Assembly: GCF_002109495.1 (NCBI RefSeq)
Contig: NZ_LVJN01000019.1
Location: 310,001-374,000, forward strand
Reading direction: 5' to 3'
Origin: Magnetofaba australis IT-1
GTDB lineage: Bacteria > Pseudomonadota > Magnetococcia > Magnetococcales > Magnetococcaceae
DNA: 64,000 bases
Both the position numbers and the translations under genes were made by a program. A model generated the notes under the pieces. The model saw nothing but the letters and a program-made list of their open reading frames with translations, ran no database searches and was not told where the DNA came from. Positions 49,625-59,007 of the stretch are shown here, in pieces (the stretch's first letter is position 1; each line of letters begins with the position of its first letter).

Positions 49625-51007
49625 CTACGCGTTGCCAGGAGTGAGAGGCTGGCGATGGAACAGATTATAGGTGTCGAACGGGACGATCTTCAAATCCGGC
49701 GTCACGAAGTGGATGCAGGAGCGTTTGACCGCCCCCAGGCAGAAGTTGTAGCGGTCGAGGAACTGCACGATGGCGATGCGGAAGATGTCCGCATAGCCCA
49801 GGTTCTCCGGCGCGGGGATGCGCGGCAGGCAGCACAGCAGCGACTCCATGCGCTCGGCGGCGTTGAGCTCCTCGCTGGACAGCGAGCAGGTCTGCATTAG
49901 GCGCGCGCGCAACTCGGCGTTCTTTTCGAATGAGATGCTGTTGGGGGCGGCGGCGACCAACTCCTGCAACGGGATCATGCGTGTCACCGGGACCAATTCA
50001 TCGCCGTTGCGCAGGCCGTAGGCGATGGCGATCCCCTCGGGGTTGCACGGCAGCGGGATGATGTCGGCCTTCTCAAAATGGCGCGACTGCTGGGCGATGC
50101 CGTTGCGGATGTCTCCCAACAGCATGCGGTCGCGCTGTTTATCGAAATTGGGGTTGCGTCCGGCGTCCTGGATCGGCTGAAAGGTGACTCCGCGCACACA
50201 GCGCCAGGACAGCGCATGGTCGATGATGGCCCCCAGTTCGTCTGAGTTGACGCCGTTCTTCACCGTCGCCACCAGGGTGGTGGAGATCCCTGCGTGCTCC
50301 AGGTTCTCCAGCGCCCGCTGGCGCACGTCGGTGACGTCCGAGCCGCGCAGCGCGGCCACGGCGGCGGGGCTCACCGCATCGAATTGCAAGTAGACCTCAA
50401 ACCCCGGGCGCAATTCGGCCAGTTGCGCCACGAAGTCGGCGTCCCCGGCGATGCGCGCGCCGTTGGTGTTGAGCATCAGGTGGCGAATGGGTTTGCGCTT
50501 GGCAAGGCGCAGAATCTCTAAAATATTCGGGTGTTCAGTGGGTTCGCCGCCGGTGATCTGCACCACGTCGGGCTCGCCCTCGCTGTCGATGAGGGCGTCT
50601 ATCATCGCCTCTACCTGCGCCAGCGGAAGATGGGTGCGCTTGCTGGGCGAGGCGTCGGCGAAGCAGACCGGGCAGTTCCAGGCGCAGGCGTCGTTGATCT
50701 CGATGAGGGCGACGCAGCTGTGCTGTTCGTGGTCGGGGCAGAGGCCGCAGTCGTGGGGGCAGCCGTGGACGATTTCCGTCTGCCGGGTGAGGGGTTTGTC
50801 ACCGGGCTTGATCAGTTGTTTACTCTGATGAAAGAAGTCGATGTCGGCGGCGACGCGGGTTTTCTGCGCGCCATGCTCGGGGCAGCGTTTGAGGTGATAG
50901 ACCGCGTCATCTTCGAAGAGAATTTTGGCGGGGATCAGTTGCAGACAGGTTTCGCACAGGGCGGTGGTCTGGCCGTAGTAGACATAAGGGGTGGAATCAA
51001 GCGCCAC
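49625..51007 (-). CDS. Tes-like radical SAM enzyme
   Basis: 460 aa. An N-terminal metal-binding segment (CETCLQLIPAKILFEDDAVYHLKRCPEHG) precedes TEIVHGCPHDCGLCPDHEQHSCVALIEINDACAWNCPVCFADASP: the CxxxCxxC of the radical SAM core is in CAWNCPVC, with extra cysteines for further clusters. Then IDALIDSEGEPDVVQITGGEPTEHP. This order is that of the Tes family, whose archaeal members join lipid tails carbon-to-carbon to make tetraether lipids. A bacterial member next to an Lgt-like transferase could act on lipid or lipoprotein chains, but the substrate here is unknown. Confidence 0.82.
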   Translation of the reverse strand: MALDSTPYVYYGQTTALCETCLQLIPAKILFEDDAVYHLKRCPEHGAQKTRVAADIDFFHQSKQLIKPGDKPLTRQTEIVHGCPHDCGLCPDHEQHSCVALIEINDACAWNCPVCFADASPSKRTHLPLAQVEAMIDALIDSEGEPDVVQITGGEPTEHPNILEILRLAKRKPIRHLMLNTNGARIAGDADFVAQLAELRPGFEVYLQFDAVSPAAVAALRGSDVTDVRQRALENLEHAGISTTLVATVKNGVNSDELGAIIDHALSWRCVRGVTFQPIQDAGRNPNFDKQRDRMLLGDIRNGIAQQSRHFEKADIIPLPCNPEGIAIAYGLRNGDELVPVTRMIPLQELVAAAPNSISFEKNAELRARLMQTCSLSSEELNAAERMESLLCCLPRIPAPENLGYADIFRIAIVQFLDRYNFCLGAVKRSCIHFVTPDLKIVPFDTYNLFHRQPLTPGNA

Positions 51008-51044
51008 AAAGCTCTCCGAATGTTTCCAATAAGCTCAAATGTAA

Positions 51045-51199
51045 AAATGTTTGTGTGCCATAGGCCTGGCTTGCGCTGACTATTGGCCGCCGACTGGTCG
51101 GCGGCGGGGTCTGGGGCCTGTGGCCCCAGCGGGTGTGGGCGGAGCCCACGGTGTGGCCGTTAGGGGAGTTTGAGGGCGCAGCCCTCAATATCTTTCATC
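51045..51199. repeat. Dispersed hairpin repeat, copy C (uninterrupted)
   Basis: Hairpin modules in order: GGCCGCCGACTGGTCGGCGGC, TGGGGCCTGTGGCCCCA, GTGGGCGGAGCCCAC and GAGGGCGCAGCCCTC, ending ATATCTTTC. This is the intact form of the repeat that the IS1111-type element interrupts at 39247. It lies between the Tes-like and Lgt-like genes and overlaps the end of the latter. Confidence 0.65.
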
Positions 51200-51922
51200 T
51201 TCCCGTACAGTATTTTTTGCTTGTCGCCAGACCATCCACAAACTGTACGCCATCAGCCCCAGACAGAGCCAGTGGAACAGGTTCAGCCCCCCCGCCAGTG
51301 GGCCATAGGGTTTGTGGAACTCCCACACAAAACGTTGCGCGCCGTAGATGCCTACCACGCCATAAAACCCATAGTGAATGACCCACTCCGGCGCGCGCCA
51401 AAGACGCCACAGCAGAAACAGCGCGGTAGCCGCCATGGCGGCGGACTCGTAGAGTTGCACCGGATGGCGGGGAGTCCCGTCGCCATAATCCCAGCCCCAG
51501 GGCAGATCGGTGGGCAGGCCGTGGGTGTGGTCATCCAGGCCGGAGAGGAAGCAGCCGAGCCGACCCAGGGCGACCACCACGCAGAAGGGCAGGGCGTAGA
51601 TGTAGCCGGTGGAGCCGCGCACGCCGCGCATGAGCTTATATAGCTCCACGGTGAGGATGGCGCCCACCAGGGCGCCCAGGATGCTGCGTCCCACGCCGGG
51701 AATGTCGGAGAGGATCAGATTCCACGTGCCGAAGAGATGCGCGCCGAAGCTGCTGCCGATGAGCAGCGCCAGCAGATAGTGTTTCCCCGCTCGCTGCGAG
51801 GTCTGGGCATAGGCGGCGACAAAGCGCCAGCGATAGACGCCATACCCGGAAGCCGCAGCGACACTGAGCGCCAACAGGTCGAACAGCGTGTGTACGCCGT
51901 TGATCGGCAGGGGGAGCGTCAT
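51185..51922 (-). CDS. Lgt-like prolipoprotein diacylglyceryl transferase family protein
   Basis: 245 aa from MTLPLPINGVHTLFDLLALSVA. Several membrane helices. The Lgt pattern is seen in GRSILGALVGAILTVELYKLM, VVALGRLGCFLSGLDDHTHGLPTDLPWG (the HG..T.LPWG loop) and RHPVQLYESAAMAATALFLLW. True Lgt adds diacylglycerol to lipoproteins; this divergent member may do the same or use another acceptor. A longer TTG start would overlap the aminotransferase gene. Its place beside a Tes-like enzyme suggests a lipid-related job. Confidence 0.78.
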   Translation of the reverse strand: MTLPLPINGVHTLFDLLALSVAAASGYGVYRWRFVAAYAQTSQRAGKHYLLALLIGSSFGAHLFGTWNLILSDIPGVGRSILGALVGAILTVELYKLMRGVRGSTGYIYALPFCVVVALGRLGCFLSGLDDHTHGLPTDLPWGWDYGDGTPRHPVQLYESAAMAATALFLLWRLWRAPEWVIHYGFYGVVGIYGAQRFVWEFHKPYGPLAGGLNLFHWLCLGLMAYSLWMVWRQAKNTVREDERY

Positions 51923-51935
51923 GGCGTCAAGTGGG

Positions 51936-53033
51936 TCAGACGTAGCGTCCGGTGATGGCGGAGATGGCGCGTTCAACGTTGATCAATGGCTGCTCCGGAC
52001 CCGACGGCAGGGTGACCAATCGACCATCGATGTGGTCGGCAATGGGGTAGGCGTTGGGATCGTTGGCGATGTGCGGCAGGCGATGCAGTCCGACGCCCTG
52101 CGCGGCGCACTGAATGTTCTTTTCCGCCAGTTTGGCGATCAGCGCATTGCGGTCGTCGGCCAGCCACTCGGCGCGCAGGGGGATCTCGCCTGCGTCCAGA
52201 TTGGCCGCCAATGGCGTCAGGCCGGGGAAGTCGCCCAGACCCGCCAGATAGGCGCGCTGAATCGCCCGCTGGCGCTCCAGCCGGGCGGGGATGCGATCCA
52301 ACTGCGCCAACCCCATGGCCGCCTGCATGTCGGTGAATTTAAAGTTGCCGCCCAGGCGGGCGATCTTCTCGCCCATGACGCCGCCCACTTGCCCCTGATT
52401 GCGCATCTGGCGGGCGATCTCGGCGTCACGGTCATTTTGGCAAACCAGCACGCCGCCCTGGCCGGTGGTGAGCAGTTTGGCCAGCCCTAAGCTGAAGGCT
52501 CCAAAGCGGCCAAACCCGCCGAGGTATTGTCCTTTGTGGCGGGAGAAGAGCGCTTGGCAGGCGTCCTCCACCACCGGGATATCACGCTGTTCGGCGATGG
52601 CGAGGATCGCCTCCATATCGGCGGCGATGCCGTTCAGGTGCACCGGCACAATGGCGCGGGTGCGTTCGCTGATGGCGCGCTCCAGCTTGGCCGGATCCAG
52701 CACCGGGCGCTTCTCTTCCAGGTCCACCAGACGCACGGTGGCGCCCAGCAGCAGCGCGGCGTTGGCGGTGGCCACCCAGGTGCGCGCAGGCAGAATCACC
52801 TCATCGCCGGGGCCGATGCCCAAGCAGAGATAGGCCATCATCAAGGCGCTGGTGCCGTTGGGCACGCATACGGCGTGGGGGACGTCCAGACGCGCGGAGA
52901 GTTCGCGTTCGAAATCGTCGGTGATGGCGCCCTGGCTGATGCGTCCGTTGCGCATGGCTTCAGCGATGCGAGCGATCTCCTCTTCGCCCACATCGATGCG
53001 CCAGACGTTCACCGGCTCAGGCTTTGTGCTCAT
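51936..53033 (-). CDS. DegT/DnrJ/EryC1/StrS-family aminotransferase
   Basis: 365 aa. PLP-dependent enzyme that aminates keto-sugars or cyclitols. AVCVPNGTSALMMAYLCLGIGPGDEVILPARTWVATANAALLLGATVRLVDLEE, the Asp in IPVVEDACQALFSRHKGQYLGGFGRFGAFSLGLAKLLTTGQGG, where the Lys binds PLP, and MRNQGQVGG are the family signatures. The sugar is unknown. The start overlaps the stop of the upstream radical SAM gene (ATGA). Confidence 0.9.
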   Translation of the reverse strand: MSTKPEPVNVWRIDVGEEEIARIAEAMRNGRISQGAITDDFERELSARLDVPHAVCVPNGTSALMMAYLCLGIGPGDEVILPARTWVATANAALLLGATVRLVDLEEKRPVLDPAKLERAISERTRAIVPVHLNGIAADMEAILAIAEQRDIPVVEDACQALFSRHKGQYLGGFGRFGAFSLGLAKLLTTGQGGVLVCQNDRDAEIARQMRNQGQVGGVMGEKIARLGGNFKFTDMQAAMGLAQLDRIPARLERQRAIQRAYLAGLGDFPGLTPLAANLDAGEIPLRAEWLADDRNALIAKLAEKNIQCAAQGVGLHRLPHIANDPNAYPIADHIDGRLVTLPSGPEQPLINVERAISAITGRYV

Positions 53034-54091
53034 GAATGGCTCTCCTGCTGGGCCAGAATCCGGTCCAATTCACGATTGTCGAACGACACCTGGCACCACT
53101 TGGCGCACAGGGGGATGTCCGCGCCGGAGGCGATCTCATCAAACAGCGCGCGTTTGCGTTCGCTGCGCCAGATGTCGGTAAACGACTGTTGATAGATATT
53201 GCCGAAATCGCTGGCTTTGTACCAGTGGCGGAAGCAGGCGTGGAGATTGCCCTGGAAATCCATGTTGGTGCGAAAACGCACGCCGTGGCAGGTGCGCCAG
53301 TCGGCGGGCGGGGCCTCCAGCGACTCGCCGGGACGCGGGAAGCTGGGCCAGCGAATCTCCACGCCCGGGATTCGGTCGGCGGCTTCCAGCAGCGGGAAGA
53401 GTTCGGCGGGCGCGGCGTTGAGCTGGCCATCCTTGTTGATCTTGTTGCGGATGATCAAACGATCTCCGCCCACGCGCTGGAACAGATCGGTCATGTCGGG
53501 CAGGGAGTCCCAGTTCAGGTCATAGGTGACCATCTGCATGGCCAGTTGAAACGGCAGATCCTGCGCGCGCCGCAACTGATCCATGAAGGTGAGATTCTCC
53601 ACCAGTTTGTGGAAGTCGCGTTCAGGAACCTGGTGCACCCGCGCATGGGCTGGGGCGTTGCCGCCATTGATGGAGAAACGCGCCCAGGTGAGATAGGGCA
53701 GGATCTTCTCCGCCCGCTTGGGGACCAGCGGCAGACCGTTGCTGCTCAGGGTCATGGCCAGCCCCAGTTCATGGCCGCGCTGGACGAATTCGGGGAAATC
53801 CGGGTGCAGCGTCGGCTCGCCGGAGCCGGCGAAGTAGACTTCGGCGCCGCCTTCGGCGCGGAAATCCTCCAGGAATTTCAGGAATACGTCGCGATCCATG
53901 AAGGTTTTCTTGGGATCGTACGGGTCGAACTGCTGCGGGCCGCAGTGGGCGCAGTTGTGGTTGCAGCCATGTACGATGGCCACTTCGATGGCCAGCGGGC
54001 CGGGGTTGCCGCCCGCCAGCCAGGTCTGCACCCGCTCCGGGTGGTCGGCCAGCTTGCCGCCGCCGATCTTGATCTTCTGCATCACCGACAT
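53030..54091 (-). CDS. Radical SAM enzyme with SPASM-like C-terminus
   Basis: 353 aa from MSVMQKIKIGGGKL. The cluster motif is HGCNHNCAHCGPQQF (CxxxCxxC), then AEVYFAGSGEPTLHPDF. C-terminal cysteines WRTCHGVRF, HACFRHWYKASDFGNI and PLCAKWCQ fit a SPASM domain with auxiliary clusters. Such enzymes oxidise or epimerise sugars, cyclitols or peptides. Being coupled to a DegT aminotransferase, it may supply the ketone that enzyme aminates. An extended start 69 nt upstream lacks support. Confidence 0.85.
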   Translation of the reverse strand: MSVMQKIKIGGGKLADHPERVQTWLAGGNPGPLAIEVAIVHGCNHNCAHCGPQQFDPYDPKKTFMDRDVFLKFLEDFRAEGGAEVYFAGSGEPTLHPDFPEFVQRGHELGLAMTLSSNGLPLVPKRAEKILPYLTWARFSINGGNAPAHARVHQVPERDFHKLVENLTFMDQLRRAQDLPFQLAMQMVTYDLNWDSLPDMTDLFQRVGGDRLIIRNKINKDGQLNAAPAELFPLLEAADRIPGVEIRWPSFPRPGESLEAPPADWRTCHGVRFRTNMDFQGNLHACFRHWYKASDFGNIYQQSFTDIWRSERKRALFDEIASGADIPLCAKWCQVSFDNRELDRILAQQESHS

Positions 54092-54191
54092 GGTGTTTGC
54101 TCCTGCTCGCCAGCGCCTGGAGGCGTCGTGGGCGATGAAAGAGGCTGGTCTGTGGCGCAACCCCGGTCAGGGCGCTGCTCCCGGACCTCGC

Positions 54192-55109
54192 TTAGTTTGC
54201 CTGCTCTTCTTGCGCGATGGCTTGCGCCAGCCGCTGAATGATCTCGTCGATGGCGCCATCCGCATCCCGTGGGGTAAAGCCTGTGGCCTGCACGAATTTG
54301 TCGATCTTCATGGTGATATCCACCGGCCAGCGCTCGGTGAAGCCGAAATCATTGATGTGGCAGAAGTTGACGTTCCAACTGGGAACCGGGCCGATGTTCG
54401 CTTCATAGGCCTGTTTGAGCCCCTCCAGCAGCTGCGCGCGGGTCCACGGCTTGGGGCCGCCCAGATGGAACGTGCCGGTGAGCCCGTTGTCGGCCAGCAG
54501 CGCCAACCCTTGGGCGGCGTCATCCACATGGATGGGGCAGAAGCGCTGGTCGGTGGCGCAGTTGATTTGACTGCCTTTGTACCAATCGAACAGCCAGGCG
54601 GTGATCAAGGTGGATTTGAGTGGGTCTGTGCCGTAGGTCTTGGAGAGCCGCACGATGATGTGGTTGTCCGGCGCTTTGTCGCGCAGATACTCCTCCACCG
54701 CCAACTTCTGCTGACCATAGGTGACCAGCGGGTTGGGCGCGTCGCTCTCCACATAGTCGCCCTTTTCGCCGTCGAAGATGGAGTCCGAGGAGCTGAAGAT
54801 CGGCGTAATGCCCCGCGCCAGCAGGGTGTCGATCAGCTCCTTGGTGGTGATGACATTGATGAGATTGGAGCCCAATTTGTCCTGAATGCAGCGCAGCAGA
54901 TTGCTCATGGCCATGAGCACATAGGCGTGGGTGAAGGGCCCGTGCTCATCGATGAAGTCGTCCAACTGGTCCAGCGGCGGCGCAAACTGGAACATCCCCT
55001 CGTGGGCGCGATTGTAGTAGGTGGCCACACAGCGTTCCGGCCCCAGATGGGCCGCCAGATGACGCCCGATAAAGCCGGAGCCGCCGATGATCAAGTAGCG
55101 ATTGTTCAT
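54192..55109 (-). CDS. NAD-dependent epimerase/reductase (SDR, dTDP-4-dehydrorhamnose reductase-like)
   Basis: 305 aa from MNNRYLIIGGSGFIGRHLAAHLG. The Rossmann GGSGFIGR is at the start; PIFSSSDSIFDGEKGDYVESDAPNPLVTYGQQKLAVEEYL holds the Ser and the YxxxK catalytic pair (TYGQQKL). VDDAAQGLALLAD and GTFHLGGPKPWTRAQLLEGLK resemble RmlD. It should reduce or epimerise a nucleotide sugar. The start overlaps the methyltransferase stop by four bases. Confidence 0.88.
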   Translation of the reverse strand: MNNRYLIIGGSGFIGRHLAAHLGPERCVATYYNRAHEGMFQFAPPLDQLDDFIDEHGPFTHAYVLMAMSNLLRCIQDKLGSNLINVITTKELIDTLLARGITPIFSSSDSIFDGEKGDYVESDAPNPLVTYGQQKLAVEEYLRDKAPDNHIIVRLSKTYGTDPLKSTLITAWLFDWYKGSQINCATDQRFCPIHVDDAAQGLALLADNGLTGTFHLGGPKPWTRAQLLEGLKQAYEANIGPVPSWNVNFCHINDFGFTERWPVDITMKIDKFVQATGFTPRDADGAIDEIIQRLAQAIAQEEQAN

Positions 55110-56254
55110 GAGGCCCTTTCCGCTTGCGGGGCTTGGACAATGAGGATGTCGGGACGGACGATGCGCGCGGCGATGGTTTCGCCCACGCCGGGCGGAAACG
55201 CCATCAGCAGCACCGCGCGGGCGGGCAGATCCTTGGCCGCCAGCACCGGTTTGCCGCAGTGGCTGCCGCCGATCTGCGCCGGGTCGTCCACCACAAAGCC
55301 GCGCGCGGTTTCGCCCAGTTGCGCATAGAGCCAGGTGGCGGCGATGGCGGTGCCGAACAGATAGAGTTCGCGCTCGGCGTATTGGCTGAACTGCTGCGCC
55401 GTGAGCGACAGCCAGCGCCACTGGTCATTGAGCAGCTGCGCGCCCCACTCCGGCGCGGGGGTGGGGGCGTTGACGCGCTCATCGCGGGGGCGGGCGATGA
55501 GGGTCATCTCCTTGGGGTACCACCCCTGTTCGCAATAGAGAATCTCATAGCCCGCTCGGCGCAGGGCGTAGAGCAGGGCTTCGCGATGATAGTGCGCGCC
55601 GTGGTCGGCCACCAGCAGGTCAAACGGGCTGTGCTCCAGGTCTGGCACCTGAATCATCACCACCCCGCCCGGGGCGATGCGCATCTTCAGCGCGGTGAGA
55701 AACAGAATCGGATCCGGGGCGTGTTCAAACACATGGTTGAGGGTCACCAGGTCGAATTCGCCCGCGATGCGCGCCACCGGCTCGGTGGTGAAGGCGACGT
55801 TGTCGCCAATGGCCAGCACCGCCGGTTGATGACGATCATCAAACTCCGAGCCGGTCAGATCCCAGCCGGGGCGCTTGTCGTTGAACACGCGTAAAAACGC
55901 GCCGTTGCCGCAGCCGATGTCCAGCAGGCGGGCCGATTCCGGCAGTTTGAGGGTTTTGAGCAGCCGTTCAATGACCAGGGACGAGCGCGCCACGGTGGCG
56001 CCGTCGGCATTGGCCATGCCCTGCTCGCGGCCGCCGCTGGCGGCGTAGATGTGATAGCTTTCGTAGATCGCCTGGGAGTCGGCGCGCCACTGCGGATCGT
56101 CTGGCTTCTGCACGGTTCCGCAGTGGGGGCAGACCCCCAACTGACCGCCCGGACTCCAGGGGCGGCAGTCGGAGGTGACCCGATGGGTGCGGGGAAAATC
56201 CTCCAGCAGCGTCAAACGCTCGTGGCCGCACAGTCGACAATGCCCTTCGTTCAT
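55106..56254 (-). CDS. C-methyltransferase-like SAM enzyme with N-terminal zinc motif
   Basis: 382 aa. The N-terminus carries a zinc motif (CRLCGHERL ... LGVCPHCGTVQ) as in Methyltransf_13. The SAM fold follows: SARLLDIGCGNGAFLRVFN, FDLVTLNHVFEHAPDPILFLTAL, GGVVMIQVPDLEHSPFDL. The C-terminal 150 residues (ELYLFGTAIAATWLYAQL...FVVDDPAQIGG) match the Methyltransf_14 domain of sugar C-methyltransferases such as those making branched deoxysugars. This suggests a methyl-branched sugar in the product. Confidence 0.87.
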   Translation of the reverse strand: MNEGHCRLCGHERLTLLEDFPRTHRVTSDCRPWSPGGQLGVCPHCGTVQKPDDPQWRADSQAIYESYHIYAASGGREQGMANADGATVARSSLVIERLLKTLKLPESARLLDIGCGNGAFLRVFNDKRPGWDLTGSEFDDRHQPAVLAIGDNVAFTTEPVARIAGEFDLVTLNHVFEHAPDPILFLTALKMRIAPGGVVMIQVPDLEHSPFDLLVADHGAHYHREALLYALRRAGYEILYCEQGWYPKEMTLIARPRDERVNAPTPAPEWGAQLLNDQWRWLSLTAQQFSQYAERELYLFGTAIAATWLYAQLGETARGFVVDDPAQIGGSHCGKPVLAAKDLPARAVLLMAFPPGVGETIAARIVRPDILIVQAPQAERAS

Positions 56255-56258
56255 GGGA

Positions 56259-58112
56259 TCAGGTCCGTTTGATGCCCTTGTTGACGGCGTGGGAGTAGAA
56301 GTTACGGAACATCAGTCCCGACAGCCCCAGACCGGTCTCCTCCATTTTGCTCACCGCGCCCTCATACAGATCACGGTATTTGGGCAGGTACTCGTCATAT
56401 ACGTCGCCGAAGTAGCCCTGCGCCATCTCTTCGAGTTCGCTGTCGGCGCAGTCGCGTTCGATGGCGTCCAGCACGCGGTGGAAGTAGGCGTGTTGCAGGG
56501 TTCCGAACTGCTTTTTGATGTCGAGATACTCGGCGGTGCGCGCATCGAACCAGTCGCCGATGCGTTCGCGCATGGCGGCGTTCATGGGGTTCTTCATGCG
56601 CGAGATGAGGTTCTCGAAATTGATCTGATTGTTGTTCACCTGCAGCGTCGCCGGGAATTTGCCAAACAGGCCGTCCCAGTGCTTGGCGGCGCGCTCGGCG
56701 CGGGGGTCGAGGAAGGTGTATTTGGGCAGCTCCCAGCAGTTCTCCGGCTCAATCACCCGGCCCTCTTGGCGCAGGGTGTCGTAGAGCGCCGAATCCTGCA
56801 CCAGCATCAGCACGTTGCTGACCTGGTTGGGGTTGTCGACGATATCCAACTCCTTGAGCAGGTCGATGTTGGTGCGCAGGGTCTCCAGGGTGGAGTTGGG
56901 TCCGAACATCAGATAACCCATGACGATGTAGAACAGGTCGAGCTTCTGCAGACGGCGGATGGTGTCGATATTCTGCTGCACCGAGGCGCGTTTGCCGTAG
57001 TAGTCCAACTCGTGGTCGGAACCGGCCTCCACGCCCACAATCACCACGTCCACGCCGGCCTGTTTCCACAGGCGCAGCAGCTCGTCGTCATCATCGGCCA
57101 GCATGGTGTCGCCGCGCATGTAGACCTTGATGGAGAGCTCCAGGCCGCGATCGATGATGTCGTTGCACATCTCGCGGGTGCGGCGCTTGCCCTTGTTGCC
57201 CGGGTCCTCAAACGAGCTGTCGGAGAAGTTGAAGATCTTGGCGCCGTACTCTTTGTTCAGCGTCTCCAGCTCATCCACCATGTGCTTGGCGGAGTGGCCG
57301 CGCCAGATCTTGCCCTTTTGCAACTTGGTGTAGAAGTTTACCGAGCAGAAGGTGCAGTTGGCGATGCAGCCGCGCGAGGAGATGATGCGCACCGAGCCCA
57401 GCAGACCGCCATCGCCGGGATCGCGGTGCAGGGTCTCCAGATTGTCCCGCGCCGGCGGCGGCAGCAGGTCCAGGTCGGGAATCAGCGGCGGCGGCGCGTT
57501 TTTGACCGCGCGCCCCTCGGCGTCGCGAAACACCACGCCGGGCAGGCGGGCGTAGTTTAGGTCGCCTTCGGCGTAGGCTTTGATAATGCCCAGCAGGGTC
57601 AACTCGCCTTCGCCGATGACGATGGCGTCGAAGCAGGGCTCGCCTTCAATAATCCCTTCGGCCAGGGAGGAGAGGAACGGCCCGCCCAGAATAATCTGCG
57701 CCTGCGGGCGGCGCGCTTTGATGCCCCGCGCCACTTCACGGACTTTCAGGTAGTTGACCATGTTGAGCTGGAAGCCGTAGAGATCGGCGTCCACCTCCAT
57801 GGCGGCGGCGATATCCTCATCGCGCTCGCCAATGCACTGCTGCAGCTGCACCGGCGCCCCGCGCGAGCGCAGGAACGACACCAGATAGCCCACCCCCAGG
57901 GGGATCTCCTGTTCATACTGGTAGTCGCCATCCAGCACCACGTTGATCATGGCGAACTCGGGGATCGGCAGCCCTTTGAGAGGCTCATGGTCCTCCAGGG
58001 TCAGGTTCAGGGGCGGGGCGGGGTTGCCGCCGCTACAGCCGCCGCCGCTTTGGCCGGGCGGGTTCTTGGCGCTGATGGGAATAAACTGTTTTTGCGGGAT
58101 CGGCGCATTCAT
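56259..58112 (-). CDS. B12-binding radical SAM enzyme
   Basis: 617 aa. Residues about 55-190 are a cobalamin-binding-like domain (GVGYLVSFLRSRGAPVQLQQCIGERDEDIAAAM, AQIILGGPFLSSLAEG). The radical SAM core has SVRIISSRGCIANCTFCSVNFY (CxxxCxxC), then FNFSDSSFEDPG and VVIVGVEAGSDHELDYYGKRA. The C-terminal 150 residues are helical. Family members methylate unreactive carbons or remodel rings. The N-terminus has an unusual Gly-rich SGGGCSGG stretch. It starts in an operon 4 nt before the C-methyltransferase gene. Confidence 0.87.
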   Translation of the reverse strand: MNAPIPQKQFIPISAKNPPGQSGGGCSGGNPAPPLNLTLEDHEPLKGLPIPEFAMINVVLDGDYQYEQEIPLGVGYLVSFLRSRGAPVQLQQCIGERDEDIAAAMEVDADLYGFQLNMVNYLKVREVARGIKARRPQAQIILGGPFLSSLAEGIIEGEPCFDAIVIGEGELTLLGIIKAYAEGDLNYARLPGVVFRDAEGRAVKNAPPPLIPDLDLLPPPARDNLETLHRDPGDGGLLGSVRIISSRGCIANCTFCSVNFYTKLQKGKIWRGHSAKHMVDELETLNKEYGAKIFNFSDSSFEDPGNKGKRRTREMCNDIIDRGLELSIKVYMRGDTMLADDDDELLRLWKQAGVDVVIVGVEAGSDHELDYYGKRASVQQNIDTIRRLQKLDLFYIVMGYLMFGPNSTLETLRTNIDLLKELDIVDNPNQVSNVLMLVQDSALYDTLRQEGRVIEPENCWELPKYTFLDPRAERAAKHWDGLFGKFPATLQVNNNQINFENLISRMKNPMNAAMRERIGDWFDARTAEYLDIKKQFGTLQHAYFHRVLDAIERDCADSELEEMAQGYFGDVYDEYLPKYRDLYEGAVSKMEETGLGLSGLMFRNFYSHAVNKGIKRT

Positions 58113-58230
58113 GCGATGACCTCATTGGGAGAAAATGCGTTTGTCCTGAGCCGGGGCGGGCAGGTTTTTCTGAAGAGCGGCGAATTTTTCCGGGTTATGT
58201 TGACGAATTGTTCCCAGAAATGCGCCTCGA

Positions 58231-58893
58231 TCATTCGAAAAAGATGAAATCCCAGTCGCCCTCATAGCCGCACTGTTGATAAATCCACACCCACTCTTCG
58301 GGCGTGAAGAACGATTCGCAAGTTAGCTGCCAATAGAGCAGATTGACCTTTTCCGCTTCGTTGCGATAGGACTCCACGCTGATGAAGCGGTGTTTTTTCC
58401 CCACGCGCTGGATCTCCTTGACCGCCTGGTGCAGTTCAGGCAAGCGCAGGTTGTGCAGCGTGGTGATGGAGACCACCAGGTCAAAGTGGTCGTCGGGAAA
58501 GGGCAGAGAGGTGGCGTTGCCTTCAACCAAGAAGGGTTTGACCTCCTCTTTGGCGTGTTCGATGGCGTAGCTGGAGATGTCGAGCCCCTGCACCTCCACG
58601 CCGGGAACGGCGCGGGTGAACTCGTGCATCAGAAAGCCTTTGCCGCAGCCGACGTCAAGAATCTTGTCGCCGGGTTGGAGGTTGTACTGTTTGGCCAGTT
58701 TGTCGGCCAGCACCAGCCAGCGGCCATCGTATTTATAGCCGCCGTAACCGTATTGGCGTTCGCCATCCCAGTAGTCGTAACCCCACTGTTTGGCGATGTC
58801 GGCGCACTGCGCTTTATCGTGGTCGATGACCCGCTGCACGTAGTTGCGCTTGGTGCGGGTGTGCAGTTCGGCCAGAAAATCCAATCGCGCCAT
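58231..58893 (-). CDS. Class I SAM-dependent methyltransferase
   Basis: 220 aa from MARLDFLAELHTRTKRNYV. SAM motif I is KILDVGCGKGFLMHEF, followed by VEVQGLDISSYAIEHAKEEV and FDLVVSITTLHNLRLPELHQAVKEIQRVGKK. The N-terminal DYWDGERQYGYGGYKYDGRW pattern and overall size resemble small-molecule methyltransferases. Acceptor unknown. About 120 nt separate it from the B12 radical SAM gene; the start chosen has GGGAAC upstream. Confidence 0.85.
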   Translation of the reverse strand: MARLDFLAELHTRTKRNYVQRVIDHDKAQCADIAKQWGYDYWDGERQYGYGGYKYDGRWLVLADKLAKQYNLQPGDKILDVGCGKGFLMHEFTRAVPGVEVQGLDISSYAIEHAKEEVKPFLVEGNATSLPFPDDHFDLVVSITTLHNLRLPELHQAVKEIQRVGKKHRFISVESYRNEAEKVNLLYWQLTCESFFTPEEWVWIYQQCGYEGDWDFIFFE

Positions 58894-58975
58894 GGTATTG
58901 TTCCCATTTTTTTTATTATCGTCCGTTAACTTGAAGCCAGCGCCCAAGTTGATCGGCTGCACAGTCTACACAGGG

Positions 58976-59007
58976 GGAAAAGTCGGACATTCATGGCCGA
59001 CTTTTCC
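58976..59007. terminator. Hairpin upstream of the methyltransferase gene
   Basis: GGAAAAGTCGG and its complement CCGACTTTTCC enclose a 10-nt loop. It sits between the dispersed repeat and the methyltransferase start and could separate transcripts, though no long T tract follows. Confidence 0.4.

Noticed and set aside
53036-54241. A 401-codon + strand frame over the radical SAM gene
   Set aside because: Shadow of a gene with a clear CxxxCxxC motif and an overlapping operon partner.
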